A DNA stretch of 5,612 bases from a bacterium (GCA_030629485.1 DAOVOW010000159.1:1-5612); one strand, 5' to 3'. Positions 1 to 5,612 are shown, counted from the first letter of the stretch. Translations and numbers: made by a program. The notes: generated by a model not told the origin, from the letters alone.

Positions 1-481
1 AGAATGAACTCTTGTATCCATAGTACAGTGCGAAGCCATAGAACAGGATATCCATCGGGTTGAACGTTTCCACCAGCATCTCGACCGCAGTATTAAAATC
101 AAGCTGTGACAGCACCGCCGTAACCTCCACCCCCTCCTCTTTGGCAATGAAGACACAGACAGTGAGAAGATTCCCCGCCAGACAACCGCCCAGCGAGAAA
201 ACCGCGCCGATCACACCGAAGCTGGTGTCGACCCCCTTGCCGAACTGTCGGACCGCATAGCCGACCAGGAAGCCGACCCCGATGGCCATCCAGCCGATCT
301 GGGAATCCGTGTAATAGCTTACCATCGCCCAAACCCAGGCACCCAGGGCAGCCGCGCCGATACCACCAAGAACACCCATGGCGAGATTCTGATTGTCGCG
401 CACCTCCTGAAGGTGCTGCTGCAGCCTCATCTGGTCGATCTTGACCGGAGGTTGAGTTTTCCCGTTTTCAGGTTTTTCCAT
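1..481 (-). CDS. Four-helix inner-membrane protein of unknown function, 3' end outside window
   Basis: This frame starts at ATG (481-479) and stays open for 160 codons to the left edge, so the C-terminus is missing. A GGGAG ribosome site (493-489) lies 7 bases upstream of the ATG. The first 33 or so residues are polar and probably cytoplasmic. Hydrophobic segments follow at about residues 34-55, 62-79, 87-113 and 143-157, with an amphipathic stretch at about 120-140. The second and third helices are rich in glycine (GVGFLVGYAVRQFGKG, then GVIGAV and GGCLAGN), which suggests tight helix packing. The pattern resembles small uncharacterised membrane proteins found in several Gram-negative phyla, recalled from memory and not searched. 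No catalytic motif is visible and I assign no function. Good third-position GC and a clear ribosome site make the gene itself likely. Confidence 0.82.
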   Translation of the reverse strand, partial: MEKPENGKTQPPVKIDQMRLQQHLQEVRDNQNLAMGVLGGIGAAALGAWVWAMVSYYTDSQIGWMAIGVGFLVGYAVRQFGKGVDTSFGVIGAVFSLGGCLAGNLLTVCVFIAKEEGVEVTAVLSQLDFNTAVEMLVETFNPMDILFYGFALYYGYKSSF

Positions 482-589
482 ACTTTCTCTCCCGGAATCG
501 ACTTCTACATCGCTGATCCTGCAATCTCAGATATCCCTCGCGGCAGAACGCGTTCTACCTCACGGCCTCAAGGTCGACCGCTGGAGTGA

Positions 590-618
590 AATATACGACA
601 GGCTCTTGCCACAGGCAA
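590..618 (-). promoter_or_regulatory. Candidate promoter for the four-helix membrane protein
   Basis: Read on the minus strand, TTGCCT (618-613, 4 of 6 matches to the -35 consensus) is followed after 17 bases by TATATT (595-590, 5 of 6 matches to the -10 consensus). Transcription would start near 583 and give a leader of about 100 bases before the ATG at 481. It is the best promoter-like match I found in this gene-free stretch. The -35 box lies inside a perfect inverted repeat described separately. Confidence 0.35.
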
Positions 619-619
619 G
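605..619. repeat. Perfect 6-bp inverted repeat (possible operator)
   Basis: CTTGCC (605-610) and GGCAAG (614-619) are perfect inverted copies around a 3-base centre (ACA). One arm covers the -35 box of the candidate minus-strand promoter. A regulator bound here would block polymerase, but no regulator gene is in view. A hairpin with a 3-base loop is the alternative reading. Confidence 0.4.
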
Positions 620-844
620 TGATGCTCGCGGGCAGCAGACGTCCTGAGACTGTCCCAAGAGCTGCTGTTCCGGTGGTTCCTTCGACGTCAGGAGGAAGGC
701 GTGAGAACCGCCGGTTTCTTATGCGCGCTCTCCGCAACCGTCTAGAAAAGATCGCCGGGTCACAATCCCGACTGCGTCGAGATCAGGACCCTGCGAAACG
801 AACCTTTGAGACAACCCCGGGAGGTCTGCCGCGGACAGGTTGAA

Positions 845-1660
845 TCAAGGGGGACTCGTGCTTTCGGAGTGAGTGCTGTCCGGCAGTAGTTGCAGGAGGA
901 ACTCGACCCCACCATTGTGGAACTCGATGCATCGCCGAGGTGGGTTCTTGACCGATGGATCGATACATTGCTCCGGCGCTCCCAGTCGAGTGGGGAAAAG
1001 TGCGTCGCTTTCGTAGTCACCCACGGGGTAGTAGTCGTACAGTTTGGCTGACAGCGACAGCATGTTGCCGGTAACGCCGGCGATGCTGTTGTCGGAGCAA
1101 CTTTCCCAGAAGAAAAAGATGGCCGCTGTACCGTCCGGCACCAGATCGACATGTTCACTTGAAATCACCAGTCGCAGAAGTGAGGCTCGCCGGCCGATTC
1201 CATAGCAGTGCGGCCTGGTCTCATCCGGGATTAACTCGGCCAGCGCCACCACATGCCACAAGCTTCGCGGGTAGTTCTCGCGAACGCTTCCTTCTTCGGC
1301 CTGAGCGTTGAAGAACTCCCAGGAACAGGAATCCAGAATCTCGCCCGGCAGGATTTCGAGGATTTCCACAAACCGACTTTCAAGCGCCAACCTGAGATCT
1401 AATGCAGCCAGGAGGTTGCCACCCGACTCAAGCGTGATATCCAGAGTATCGAGTATGCGGCCGCGATGCACGGTCAGACGCTCGATTGACACCACGAAGT
1501 TGGCCGTATCCTCGGCCTCCTGCGGCAGAACGACACTGCTGTCCTCGTGTAAACTAACGCTGCTATCCGGCATCTCGCGGGTTGCGCTCACCGGTGTGGC
1601 CGGAGCCAGCAAGGCGCAGAACATCAAGGTTAGTGGCAGAATCAATCTGAATCCTTTCAA
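845..1660 (-). CDS. Secreted cohesin-like protein, 271 residues, TTG start
   Basis: The product begins with a signal peptide: K2 and R5, a hydrophobic core at about 6-20, and a likely cut after PVSA at residue 26. The mature protein of about 245 residues would lie outside the inner membrane. Residues 55-110 read as alternating beta strands (FVVSIERLTV, TLDITLESGG, LLAALDLRLAL), the pattern of cohesin-like sandwich domains. After this comes SWEFFNAQ (114-121), LLRLVIS (161-167) and a C-terminal piece with CIEFHNGGVEF (244-254). Five cysteines are in the mature part (112, 152, 188, 232, 244). I recall this layout in exported proteins of Zixibacteria-like genomes, where the function is unknown. 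No dockerin, sorting tail or catalytic motif is seen. TTG is chosen because no in-frame ATG lies between it and the upstream stop and it opens the signal peptide. Its ribosome site is weak (GGGA about 5 bases upstream). The start overlaps the stop of a possible small gene as TTGA. Confidence 0.85.
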   Translation of the reverse strand: MKGFRLILPLTLMFCALLAPATPVSATREMPDSSVSLHEDSSVVLPQEAEDTANFVVSIERLTVHRGRILDTLDITLESGGNLLAALDLRLALESRFVEILEILPGEILDSCSWEFFNAQAEEGSVRENYPRSLWHVVALAELIPDETRPHCYGIGRRASLLRLVISSEHVDLVPDGTAAIFFFWESCSDNSIAGVTGNMLSLSAKLYDYYPVGDYESDALFPTRLGAPEQCIDPSVKNPPRRCIEFHNGGVEFLLQLLPDSTHSESTSPP

Positions 1661-1821
1661 GACATCCCGTAGAAGAACATACGTCCAGCGTCCTGTTCCA
1701 GGATTGCATTCACCCAGTCTCGTGCCCGACGGGTCTTCAGACCCGGCGGGAGATTGCTGCCATGCAGGGGCACGTCATGAAGCAACCTAACGGACGGCCT
1801 ATTAGTCATGACCTCAACCAT
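1657..1821 (-). CDS. Possible small protein, 54 or 50 residues, overlapping the next gene's start
   Basis: A frame runs from ATG at 1821 (or the in-frame ATG at 1809) to TGA at 1659-1657. The last four bases, TTGA, contain both this stop and the TTG start of the secreted-protein gene downstream. By my count about two thirds of its codons end in G or C (31 of 47 after the second ATG), as expected for coding DNA here. The C-terminal part has a helix-like mixed composition (ARDWVNAILEQDAGRM). There is no signal peptide or membrane segment and I do not recognise a family. Against it: the first ATG sits at the edge of the upstream terminator's T-run, and the GAGG before the second ATG is only about 2 bases away, too close for a normal ribosome site. 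It could be a coupling leader, the remnant of a larger gene, or chance. Confidence 0.4.
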   Translation of the reverse strand: MVEVMTNRPSVRLLHDVPLHGSNLPPGLKTRRARDWVNAILEQDAGRMFFYGMS

Positions 1822-1848
1822 AAAAAAAGCCCACCGGTTAGGGTGGGC
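1822..1848 (-). terminator. Intrinsic terminator of the 195-residue secreted protein gene
   Basis: On the minus strand a perfect 7-bp stem (GCCCACC, 1848-1842, with GGTGGGC, 1835-1829) encloses a 6-base loop and is followed at once by seven T (1828-1822). It lies 16 bases after the TAG stop at 1867-1865. The plus-strand reading lacks a T-run on the far side, so it should act only on minus-strand transcripts. Genes further along that strand need their own promoter or read-through. Confidence 0.88.
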
Positions 1849-1864
1849 TCAGAAAGTCTTGTGT

Positions 1865-2452
1865 CTACTTGACGACTTCAAACTTGTAGGGTCCACCCCA
1901 CTCCGGTCCCAACGACGGACCGAGCCGAGCCGGTGCAGAGAACAGCCATTTGCCGCCGGGCGGGAAGAAGGCCGAGTCGACAACCAGCACGCCGACCTCG
2001 GGAACCATAATGTCAAATGACAGTTTTCTCTCGGCCTTGTGCGCTGTGTACTTCGACTTGACGGACAATCCACCAAATCCGATCGTATCCGGCAGCTTGC
2101 CGTCCCAATCCGTCTCCCGAATAAAAACGCCACTGAGATCCCAGATCGACTGGTCATGCCAACCGTTGTAACCCTTGATATCGCCGGCTTCGTTCAAACC
2201 GCCGTTGGTGTCGGCCACGTGTACTATCTCCCTCAGGTTCGGCGAGGTGAGTTGGAAACCCATCGTGAAACCAGTAAAGACAGTATCGTTTTCAATAACG
2301 ATGTCAATCGAAACCGGTTGCCCCGCTTTGATGGTTGTTTCATTCACTGCTCCCTTACCGGAGAGCTTCATTGAGATGTCAATGGCTGAGATCGAGGCAG
2401 CACCGAAAGCTATGGCCACGATGACAATGGTCAGTGTGATACACCTGCGCAT
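1865..2452 (-). CDS. Secreted cohesin-like protein, 195 residues
   Basis: The start is ATG at 2452, chosen for the AGGAG (2463-2459) six bases upstream. An in-frame ATG nine codons earlier (2479) has no ribosome site and would put polar residues before the signal peptide. Residues 1-23 form a clear signal peptide (MRRC, a hydrophobic core, ending SISA). The mature part has no cysteine. It begins with beta-strand-like sequence (IDISMKLSG, then VSIDIVIENDT at 47-57 and TGFTMGFQL at 60-68). Next come a tryptophan- and aspartate-rich centre (W98, W104, W116), DTIGFGGL (122-129), LSFDIMV (144-150) and FPPGGKWLF (163-171). This order matches cohesin-like exported proteins I recall from Zixibacteria-type genomes, whose role is unknown. 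Cohesin domains generally bind dockerins, but no dockerin is in view. The gene has its own near-ideal promoter and terminator, so it is probably monocistronic and may be strongly expressed. Confidence 0.87.
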   Translation of the reverse strand: MRRCITLTIVIVAIAFGAASISAIDISMKLSGKGAVNETTIKAGQPVSIDIVIENDTVFTGFTMGFQLTSPNLREIVHVADTNGGLNEAGDIKGYNGWHDQSIWDLSGVFIRETDWDGKLPDTIGFGGLSVKSKYTAHKAERKLSFDIMVPEVGVLVVDSAFFPPGGKWLFSAPARLGPSLGPEWGGPYKFEVVK

Positions 2453-2462
2453 ATACTTCTCC

Positions 2463-2478
2463 TGATGTATGGACATCA
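2463..2478 (-). other. Small hairpin abutting a ribosome site
   Basis: In the leader of the 195-residue gene, a perfect 6-bp stem (TGATGT with ACATCA) around a 4-base loop ends at the first base of AGGAG. It could place or slightly shield the ribosome site. The stem is A/T-rich and weak, so the effect may be small or nil. Confidence 0.4.
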
Positions 2479-2529
2479 CATTCTTATTCTCTTGCTTATT
2501 TCCTAAGTGTCGACAATCCAGCGGCTCAA

Positions 2530-2558
2530 ATTATACCAAGCCGCTCGGCGCTTGTCAA
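2530..2558 (-). promoter_or_regulatory. Consensus sigma-70-type promoter of the 195-residue secreted protein gene
   Basis: On the minus strand, TTGACA (2558-2553) is followed after exactly 17 bases by TATAAT (2535-2530). Both hexamers match consensus at all six positions. A TG one base before the -10 box gives an extended -10 as well. Start of transcription is expected near 2523, giving a leader of about 70 bases that holds a small hairpin and the AGGAG site. This is the strongest promoter in the window and points to high constitutive expression unless repressed. Confidence 0.88.
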
Positions 2559-2565
2559 CCGAATT

Positions 2566-2586
2566 CTCGGCAAACCGCCTGCCGAG
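2566..2586. repeat. Inverted repeat in the divergent intergenic region
   Basis: CTCGGCA (2566-2572) and TGCCGAG (2580-2586) form a perfect 7-bp GC-rich stem with a 7-base loop. It lies just upstream of the consensus minus-strand promoter. No T-run follows on either side, so it is not an intrinsic terminator. It may be a regulator site or a chance structure. Confidence 0.45.
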
Positions 2587-2632
2587 GTTCGGATTATAGA
2601 TGAGACAGTCCGAACCACCAAACCGCTGCCGA
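2571..2632. repeat. Imperfect direct repeat CAAACCGC(C)TGCCGA
   Basis: A 15-base copy at 2571-2585 and a 14-base copy at 2619-2632 differ only by one inserted C. They are 48 bases apart and flank the 8-bp inverted repeat. Together with the nearby palindrome GATTCCGAATC (2635-2645) they make this short stretch unusually repetitive. Confidence 0.45.
2586..2616. repeat. Second inverted repeat, sharing one base with the first
   Basis: GGTTCGGA (2586-2593) and TCCGAACC (2609-2616) are perfect 8-bp inverted copies separated by 15 bases. They adjoin the preceding stem, giving two back-to-back stem-loops between the divergent promoters. The centre-to-centre distance of the arms is about 23 bases (roughly two helical turns), which would suit a dimeric or tetrameric DNA-binding protein. 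Confidence 0.5.
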
Positions 2633-2709
2633 CCGATTCCGAATCTTATACCCACCGCGTTGCCAAACGATCAATCTGAGTGGTTAGTGCCGATGAATCC
2701 TGATTTTCG

Positions 2710-2739
2710 TTGACATGGAGACTTCGCTCCCTTTATTAG
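2710..2739 (+). promoter_or_regulatory. Candidate promoter of the sdhCAB operon
   Basis: TTGACA (2710-2715) matches the -35 consensus fully. After 18 bases comes TATTAG (2734-2739), with 4 of 6 matches to the -10 consensus. Transcription would begin near 2746, leaving a leader of only about 24 bases before the ATG at 2770. It points away from the minus-strand promoter about 150 bases to the left. The repeats at 2566-2645 would lie upstream of the start site, where an activator or repressor could act. Confidence 0.5.
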
Positions 2740-2769
2740 ACCGCTAAAACCGTGAGATACGGAGACGAC

Positions 2770-3495
2770 ATGACGTTTACTGCAACCAAAGCGATGCCGG
2801 CCAGCATTGCCGGGCAATCGTCCTACTCATCCATCGGGAAAAAGATACTTATGGCCGTAACAGGGATTACCTTCATAGGGTTTGTCTCGGGCCACTTGAT
2901 CGGCAACCTGCAGATCTTCCTCGGCCAGGAAAAACTGAACGCCTATGCCGAACTGTTACATCATCTGGGCGGACTGCTTTGGATTGTGCGCGGTACGCTG
3001 CTGGTCTTTCTGGCCATACATGTCTGGACGGCTATACGACTGTACTTCCAGAATCGAGCGGCCCGACCTGTTTCCTATCGCAAGCAGGAATCGATCGAGG
3101 CTGGAGTCACATCGAAGACCCAGATCTGGTCGGGGCTGGGGATACTTCTTTATGTTGTCTACCACCTGCTGCACTTCACGTTTGTGGTTACCAATCCTGA
3201 GTATGCCGGGCTTACCGACGCTGCCGGTCGCTTCGATGTTTACTCGATGGTCATTCTCGGCTTTCAGAACTACCTGATCTCGGGTATCTACATCGTGGCA
3301 ATGCTGTCTTTGGCCTTCCACATCAACCATGCCCTGCCCAGCCTCTTTCAGACCCTTGGCCTCAACCGGCCATCTGTCCGCCCCTGGCTCAAACGCCTGG
3401 GCACGCTCGCCGCCCTGCTGTTCTTTTTCGGCTACTGCTCGATGCCGGCGGCGGTACTACTGAACATCATTAAACTGCCGGGAGGAGGAAACTGA
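2770..3495 (+). CDS. sdhC: Succinate dehydrogenase/fumarate reductase cytochrome b558-type membrane subunit
   Basis: This is the membrane anchor of a type B succinate:quinone oxidoreductase. It carries two hemes b and passes electrons between the iron-sulfur subunit and the quinone pool. The 241-residue product fits the cytochrome b558 family of Bacillus, Wolinella and Bacteroidetes. Five membrane helices are visible at about residues 26-50, 67-92, 120-140, 160-182 and 210-233. Likely heme ligands are H42 (SGHLIG), H84 (AIHVW), H132 or H135 (YHLLHF) and H184 (FHINH), one per helix I-IV. That assignment is by analogy with the four ligands known in the family. The ATG at 2770 is preferred because GGAG (2761-2764) lies 5 bases upstream; the GTG at 2752 would only add six residues and has no such site. 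The C-terminal PGGGN is encoded by bases that also form the ribosome site of sdhA. Fumarate reductase activity cannot be excluded. Confidence 0.94.
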   Translation: MTFTATKAMPASIAGQSSYSSIGKKILMAVTGITFIGFVSGHLIGNLQIFLGQEKLNAYAELLHHLGGLLWIVRGTLLVFLAIHVWTAIRLYFQNRAARPVSYRKQESIEAGVTSKTQIWSGLGILLYVVYHLLHFTFVVTNPEYAGLTDAAGRFDVYSMVILGFQNYLISGIYIVAMLSLAFHINHALPSLFQTLGLNRPSVRPWLKRLGTLAALLFFFGYCSMPAAVLLNIIKLPGGGN

Positions 3496-3496
3496 T

Positions 3497-5410
3497 ATGA
3501 CACTCGACGCCAAAATCCCGTCAGGCCCGCTGACTGAAAAGTGGGATAAGCACAAATTCGAAATGAAGCTGGTTAATCCGGCCAACAAACGTAAGTACTC
3601 TATCATCGTGGTCGGCTCCGGCCTGGCTGGTGCTTCGGCAGCGGCCTCCCTGGCCGAATTGGGTTACAACGTGATGTGCTTCTGCTTCCAGGACAGCCCT
3701 CGGCGGGCACATTCCATCGGCGCGCAAGGCGGTATCAACGCGGCAAAGAATTACCAGAATGACGGCGACTCGGTCTTCCGTCTTTTCCTTGACACCATCA
3801 AGGGGGGTGATTTCCGGTCTCGTGAAGCCAATACTTACCGCCTAGCAGAGGTGTCGGTCAATATCATCGACCAGTGCACAGCACAGGGGGTGCCATTCGC
3901 ACGTGAATACGGCGGTACCCTGGCCAACCGATCATTCGGCGGTGCTCAGGTGTCACGGACATTCTACGCCCGCGGGCAGACCGGGCAGCAGTTGTTGCTG
4001 GGCGCCTATTCTGCATTGAGCAGGCAGATCGGGTTGGGGCAGGTGAAGATGTTCCCACGCACGGAGATGCTTGATCTGGTACTCATCGACGGACATGCCA
4101 AAGGGATTGTAGTGCGCAACCTCGTAACCGGCAAAATCAGTTCGCATGCCGCTGATGCCGTCGTGCTGGCAACTGGTGGCTACGGCCGAGTGTTTAACCT
4201 CTCCACTATGGGTTTAGGCTGCAATGTCACCGCTGCTTATAAAGCTCACAAGAAAGGCGCTCTGTTTGCCAATCCCTGCTACACCCAGATCCATCCGACT
4301 TGTATCCCGCATTCCGGAGAGTATCAGTCCAAACTGACGCTCATGTCGGAGTCGCTGCGCAACGATGGCCGCATCTGGGTATCCAAAAACAAAGACGATA
4401 AGCGTCCACCGGGTCAAATCCCGGAAGAGGAACGCGACTATTATCTCGAACGCAAATACCCGAGTTTCGGCAATCTGGCTCCGCGAGATATCTCTTCGCG
4501 CAGTGCCAAAGAGGTCTGCGATGAAGGTCGTAGTGTTGATGAGAGTGGGTATAGTGTCTACCTTGATTTTGCCGATGCAATCAATCGGCTTGGTAAGAAA
4601 GTGATCGAGCAGCGTTACGGTAACCTGTTCGACATGTACCACCTGATCACCAATGAAAACCCATATCAGGTACCGATGCGGATATATCCCGCCACACACT
4701 ACACCATGGGCGGTCTCTGGGTTGACTATAATCTGGAAAGTAACATTCCCGGTCTGTTTGTTATTGGCGAAGCAAACTTCTCCGACCACGGCGCCAACCG
4801 CTTGGGTGCCTCGGCACTTATGCAGGGTTTGGCCGATGGTTACTTCATCCTTCCTTATACCATCGGTAATTATTTTGGGCGTGTCGGCACACAAAACATA
4901 TCGCCCGACCGCAATGAATTTCGCGAGGTTGAACAAGAAGCTTCGGCGCAAATCAAGAAGCTGCTGACGATCAACGGAAAGCGGACGGTTGATTCTTTCC
5001 ACAAAGCCCTGGGAGAGATCATGTGGGAATACTGCGGTATGGCACGCAACAAGACCGGATTGGAGAAAGCGTTGGAGAAGATTCCGGCGCTCCGGGAGGA
5101 ATTCTGGCAAAATGCCAGAGTTTTTGGTACGAATGAGGAAATGAACATGCTGATAGAGAAAGCTGGGCGACTGGCCGACTTTCTGGAGTTTGCAGAACTC
5201 TTTGCTATCGACGCTCTGCAACGAGAGGAATCCTGCGGCGCTCACTTCCGCGAGGAGTACCAAACCAAAGAGGGAGAAGCAGTGCGTAACGACAAGAAGT
5301 TTGCCTACGTGGCGGCCTGGGAACACAAGGGCGTCGGCAACAAGCCTGAGCTCCACAAAGAGGAGCTCGAATTTGAAAGCGTTGAATTGGCCACAAGGAG
5401 CTACAAATAA
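3497..5410 (+). CDS. sdhA: Succinate dehydrogenase/fumarate reductase flavoprotein subunit
   Basis: SdhA binds FAD and interconverts succinate and fumarate on the side of the membrane where SdhB docks, usually the cytoplasm. At 637 residues it is full length for the type B form. The FAD-binding fold starts at [10 protein letters not shown] (40-49). H72 in [11 protein letters not shown] is the expected attachment point for covalent FAD. Further signatures are [17 protein letters not shown] (147-163), ATGGYGRVF (225-233), HPTCIP (266-271), APRDISSR (328-335) with the expected catalytic arginine R330, HYTMGG (401-406) with substrate-site H401, and [16 protein letters not shown] (424-439) with E425 and R435. 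All key residues are present. Residue roles are taken from known homologues. The region around [19 protein letters not shown] resembles Bacteroidetes-type SdhA more than the Escherichia coli form. ATG follows the sdhC stop after one base and uses GGAGGAGG (3481-3488) as ribosome site. Its TAA overlaps the sdhB ATG by one base. Confidence 0.97.
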   Translation: MTLDAKIPSGPLTEKWDKHKFEMKLVNPANKRKYSIIVVGSGLAGASAAASLAELGYNVMCFCFQDSPRRAHSIGAQGGINAAKNYQNDGDSVFRLFLDTIKGGDFRSREANTYRLAEVSVNIIDQCTAQGVPFAREYGGTLANRSFGGAQVSRTFYARGQTGQQLLLGAYSALSRQIGLGQVKMFPRTEMLDLVLIDGHAKGIVVRNLVTGKISSHAADAVVLATGGYGRVFNLSTMGLGCNVTAAYKAHKKGALFANPCYTQIHPTCIPHSGEYQSKLTLMSESLRNDGRIWVSKNKDDKRPPGQIPEEERDYYLERKYPSFGNLAPRDISSRSAKEVCDEGRSVDESGYSVYLDFADAINRLGKKVIEQRYGNLFDMYHLITNENPYQVPMRIYPATHYTMGGLWVDYNLESNIPGLFVIGEANFSDHGANRLGASALMQGLADGYFILPYTIGNYFGRVGTQNISPDRNEFREVEQEASAQIKKLLTINGKRTVDSFHKALGEIMWEYCGMARNKTGLEKALEKIPALREEFWQNARVFGTNEEMNMLIEKAGRLADFLEFAELFAIDALQREESCGAHFREEYQTKEGEAVRNDKKFAYVAAWEHKGVGNKPELHKEELEFESVELATRSYK

Positions 5411-5612
5411 TGAACCTGACACTGCGCGTATGGCGTCAAAAGAACGCCCGGGACAAAGGGAGAATGGAGACATATGAGGCTCGTGACATCTCTCCCGACA
5501 TGTCCTTTCTGGAAATGCTGGATACAGTCAACGAAGATCTGGTGGCCAAGGGCGTCGAGCCGATTCATTTTGACCATGACTGCCGCGAGGGTATCTGCGG
5601 CGCCTGCTCTCT
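5410..5612 (+). CDS. sdhB: Succinate dehydrogenase/fumarate reductase iron-sulfur subunit, 5' part
   Basis: Only the first 67 codons plus two bases are present; the right edge cuts the gene. SdhB carries electrons from FAD to the membrane hemes through three iron-sulfur clusters. The visible part is the N-terminal ferredoxin-like domain: an opening strand ([10 protein letters not shown]), [11 protein letters not shown] (28-38) and the start of the [2Fe-2S] loop [13 protein letters not shown] with C58, C63 and C66. The fourth ligand and the [4Fe-4S] and [3Fe-4S] motifs would lie outside. AAGGAG (5395-5400) sits 9 bases before ATG, and the TAATG overlap with sdhA suggests coupled translation. 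The sequence type agrees with the b558 class of SdhC and completes the CAB order. Confidence 0.95.
   Translation, partial: MNLTLRVWRQKNARDKGRMETYEARDISPDMSFLEMLDTVNEDLVAKGVEPIHFDHDCREGICGACS

Larger units (their letters stand above)
482..844. other. Gene-free stretch between two minus-strand genes
   Basis: I see no credible gene here. Open frames exist on both strands (minus 737-555; plus 586-843), but their products are arginine-rich and low in hydrophobic content, and neither has a good start context. On the plus strand a strong AGGAGG (690-695) precedes GTG at 701, but that frame ends after 14 codons. A weak inverted repeat joins 631-638 to 662-669 (CAGCAG with CTGCTG plus two G-U pairs). 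No hairpin followed by a T-run ends the 271-residue gene upstream. The stretch probably holds the leader and promoter of the membrane-protein gene. Confidence 0.6.
2480..2769. other. Divergent intergenic region between secreted-protein gene and sdhC
   Basis: These roughly 290 bases contain no credible gene. From left to right they hold the leader and consensus promoter of the minus-strand gene, two adjacent stem-loops with an imperfect direct repeat, the palindrome GATTCCGAATC (2635-2645), and the candidate sdh promoter. The repeats fall midway between the two promoters and could influence either. No recognisable riboswitch or known operator consensus is seen. Confidence 0.6.

Noticed and set aside
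631..669. Inverted repeat CAGCAG/CTGCTG with a long spacer
   Set aside because: Only six true base pairs plus two G-U pairs over a 23-base spacer, not followed by a T-run; expected by chance at this length.
690..745. A strong AGGAGG before GTG on the plus strand, resembling the start of a signal peptide
   Set aside because: The frame stops after 14 codons at TAG. The frame beyond that stop is open but has no start or recognisable content, so a broken gene cannot be supported.
586..843. An 85-codon plus-strand frame in the gene-free stretch
   Set aside because: The product is dominated by arginine, proline and threonine, the start has no ribosome site, and it points against the flanking genes.
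760..1158. A 132-codon minus-strand frame overlapping the end of the 271-residue gene
   Set aside because: It overlaps the real gene in another frame, with a low-complexity product rich in threonine, serine and arginine and no ribosome site.
1308..1790. A 160-codon open frame on the plus strand, opposite the 271-residue secreted protein and the small frame
   Set aside because: Its product is rich in arginine and serine without domain features, while the minus-strand product has a clear signal peptide and beta-strand pattern.
1805..1812. 8-bp palindrome GTCATGAC over the second possible start of the small frame
   Set aside because: Too short to stand out, and no promoter is nearby for an operator to act on.
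2752..2769. GTG six codons before the chosen sdhC start
   Set aside because: No ribosome site precedes it at a usable distance, whereas GGAG lies 5 bases before the ATG at 2770.
4214..5473. A 419-codon open frame on the minus strand, opposite sdhA and sdhB
   Set aside because: It lies entirely antisense to well-conserved sdhA coding sequence. Its product has no recognisable domain, and such mirror frames are common in GC-rich genes with biased codons.

Overview
The window is bacterial chromosomal DNA of moderately high GC with close-packed genes. The secreted proteins with cohesin-like sequence patterns and the sdhCAB order of a type B succinate dehydrogenase recall uncultured FCB-group lineages such as Zixibacteria. 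That placement rests on family resemblance recalled from memory and no search was run. I see no mobile element, CRISPR array, tRNA or rRNA, and no convincing sign of a new defence or biosynthetic system. This looks like an ordinary core-metabolism locus beside lineage-specific surface-protein genes.

Layout. The left half (1-2452) is read entirely from the minus strand. In transcription order it holds: a 195-residue secreted protein (2452-1865) with a consensus promoter (2558-2530) and an intrinsic terminator (1848-1822); a possible 50-54 codon gene (1821-1657) whose stop overlaps the next start as TTGA; a 271-residue secreted protein (1660-845) with a TTG start; a gene-free stretch (844-482) with a candidate promoter overlapped by a perfect palindrome; and the first 160 codons of a four-helix membrane protein (481-1) that runs off the left edge.

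The right half is read from the plus strand. A divergent intergenic region with stem-loops and repeats leads into sdhC (2770-3495), sdhA (3497-5410) and the first 67 codons of sdhB (5410 onward, cut by the right edge). Junctions are tight: one base between sdhC and sdhA, and a one-base TAATG overlap between sdhA and sdhB.

How the genes work together. SdhC is the di-heme membrane anchor, SdhA the FAD-bearing dicarboxylate subunit and SdhB the iron-sulfur subunit. Together they would join the citric acid cycle to the quinone pool, or act as a fumarate reductase, since sequence alone does not separate the two. The minus-strand genes encode exported or membrane proteins of unknown role. The divergent layout brings them close to the sdh promoter but does not imply a shared function.
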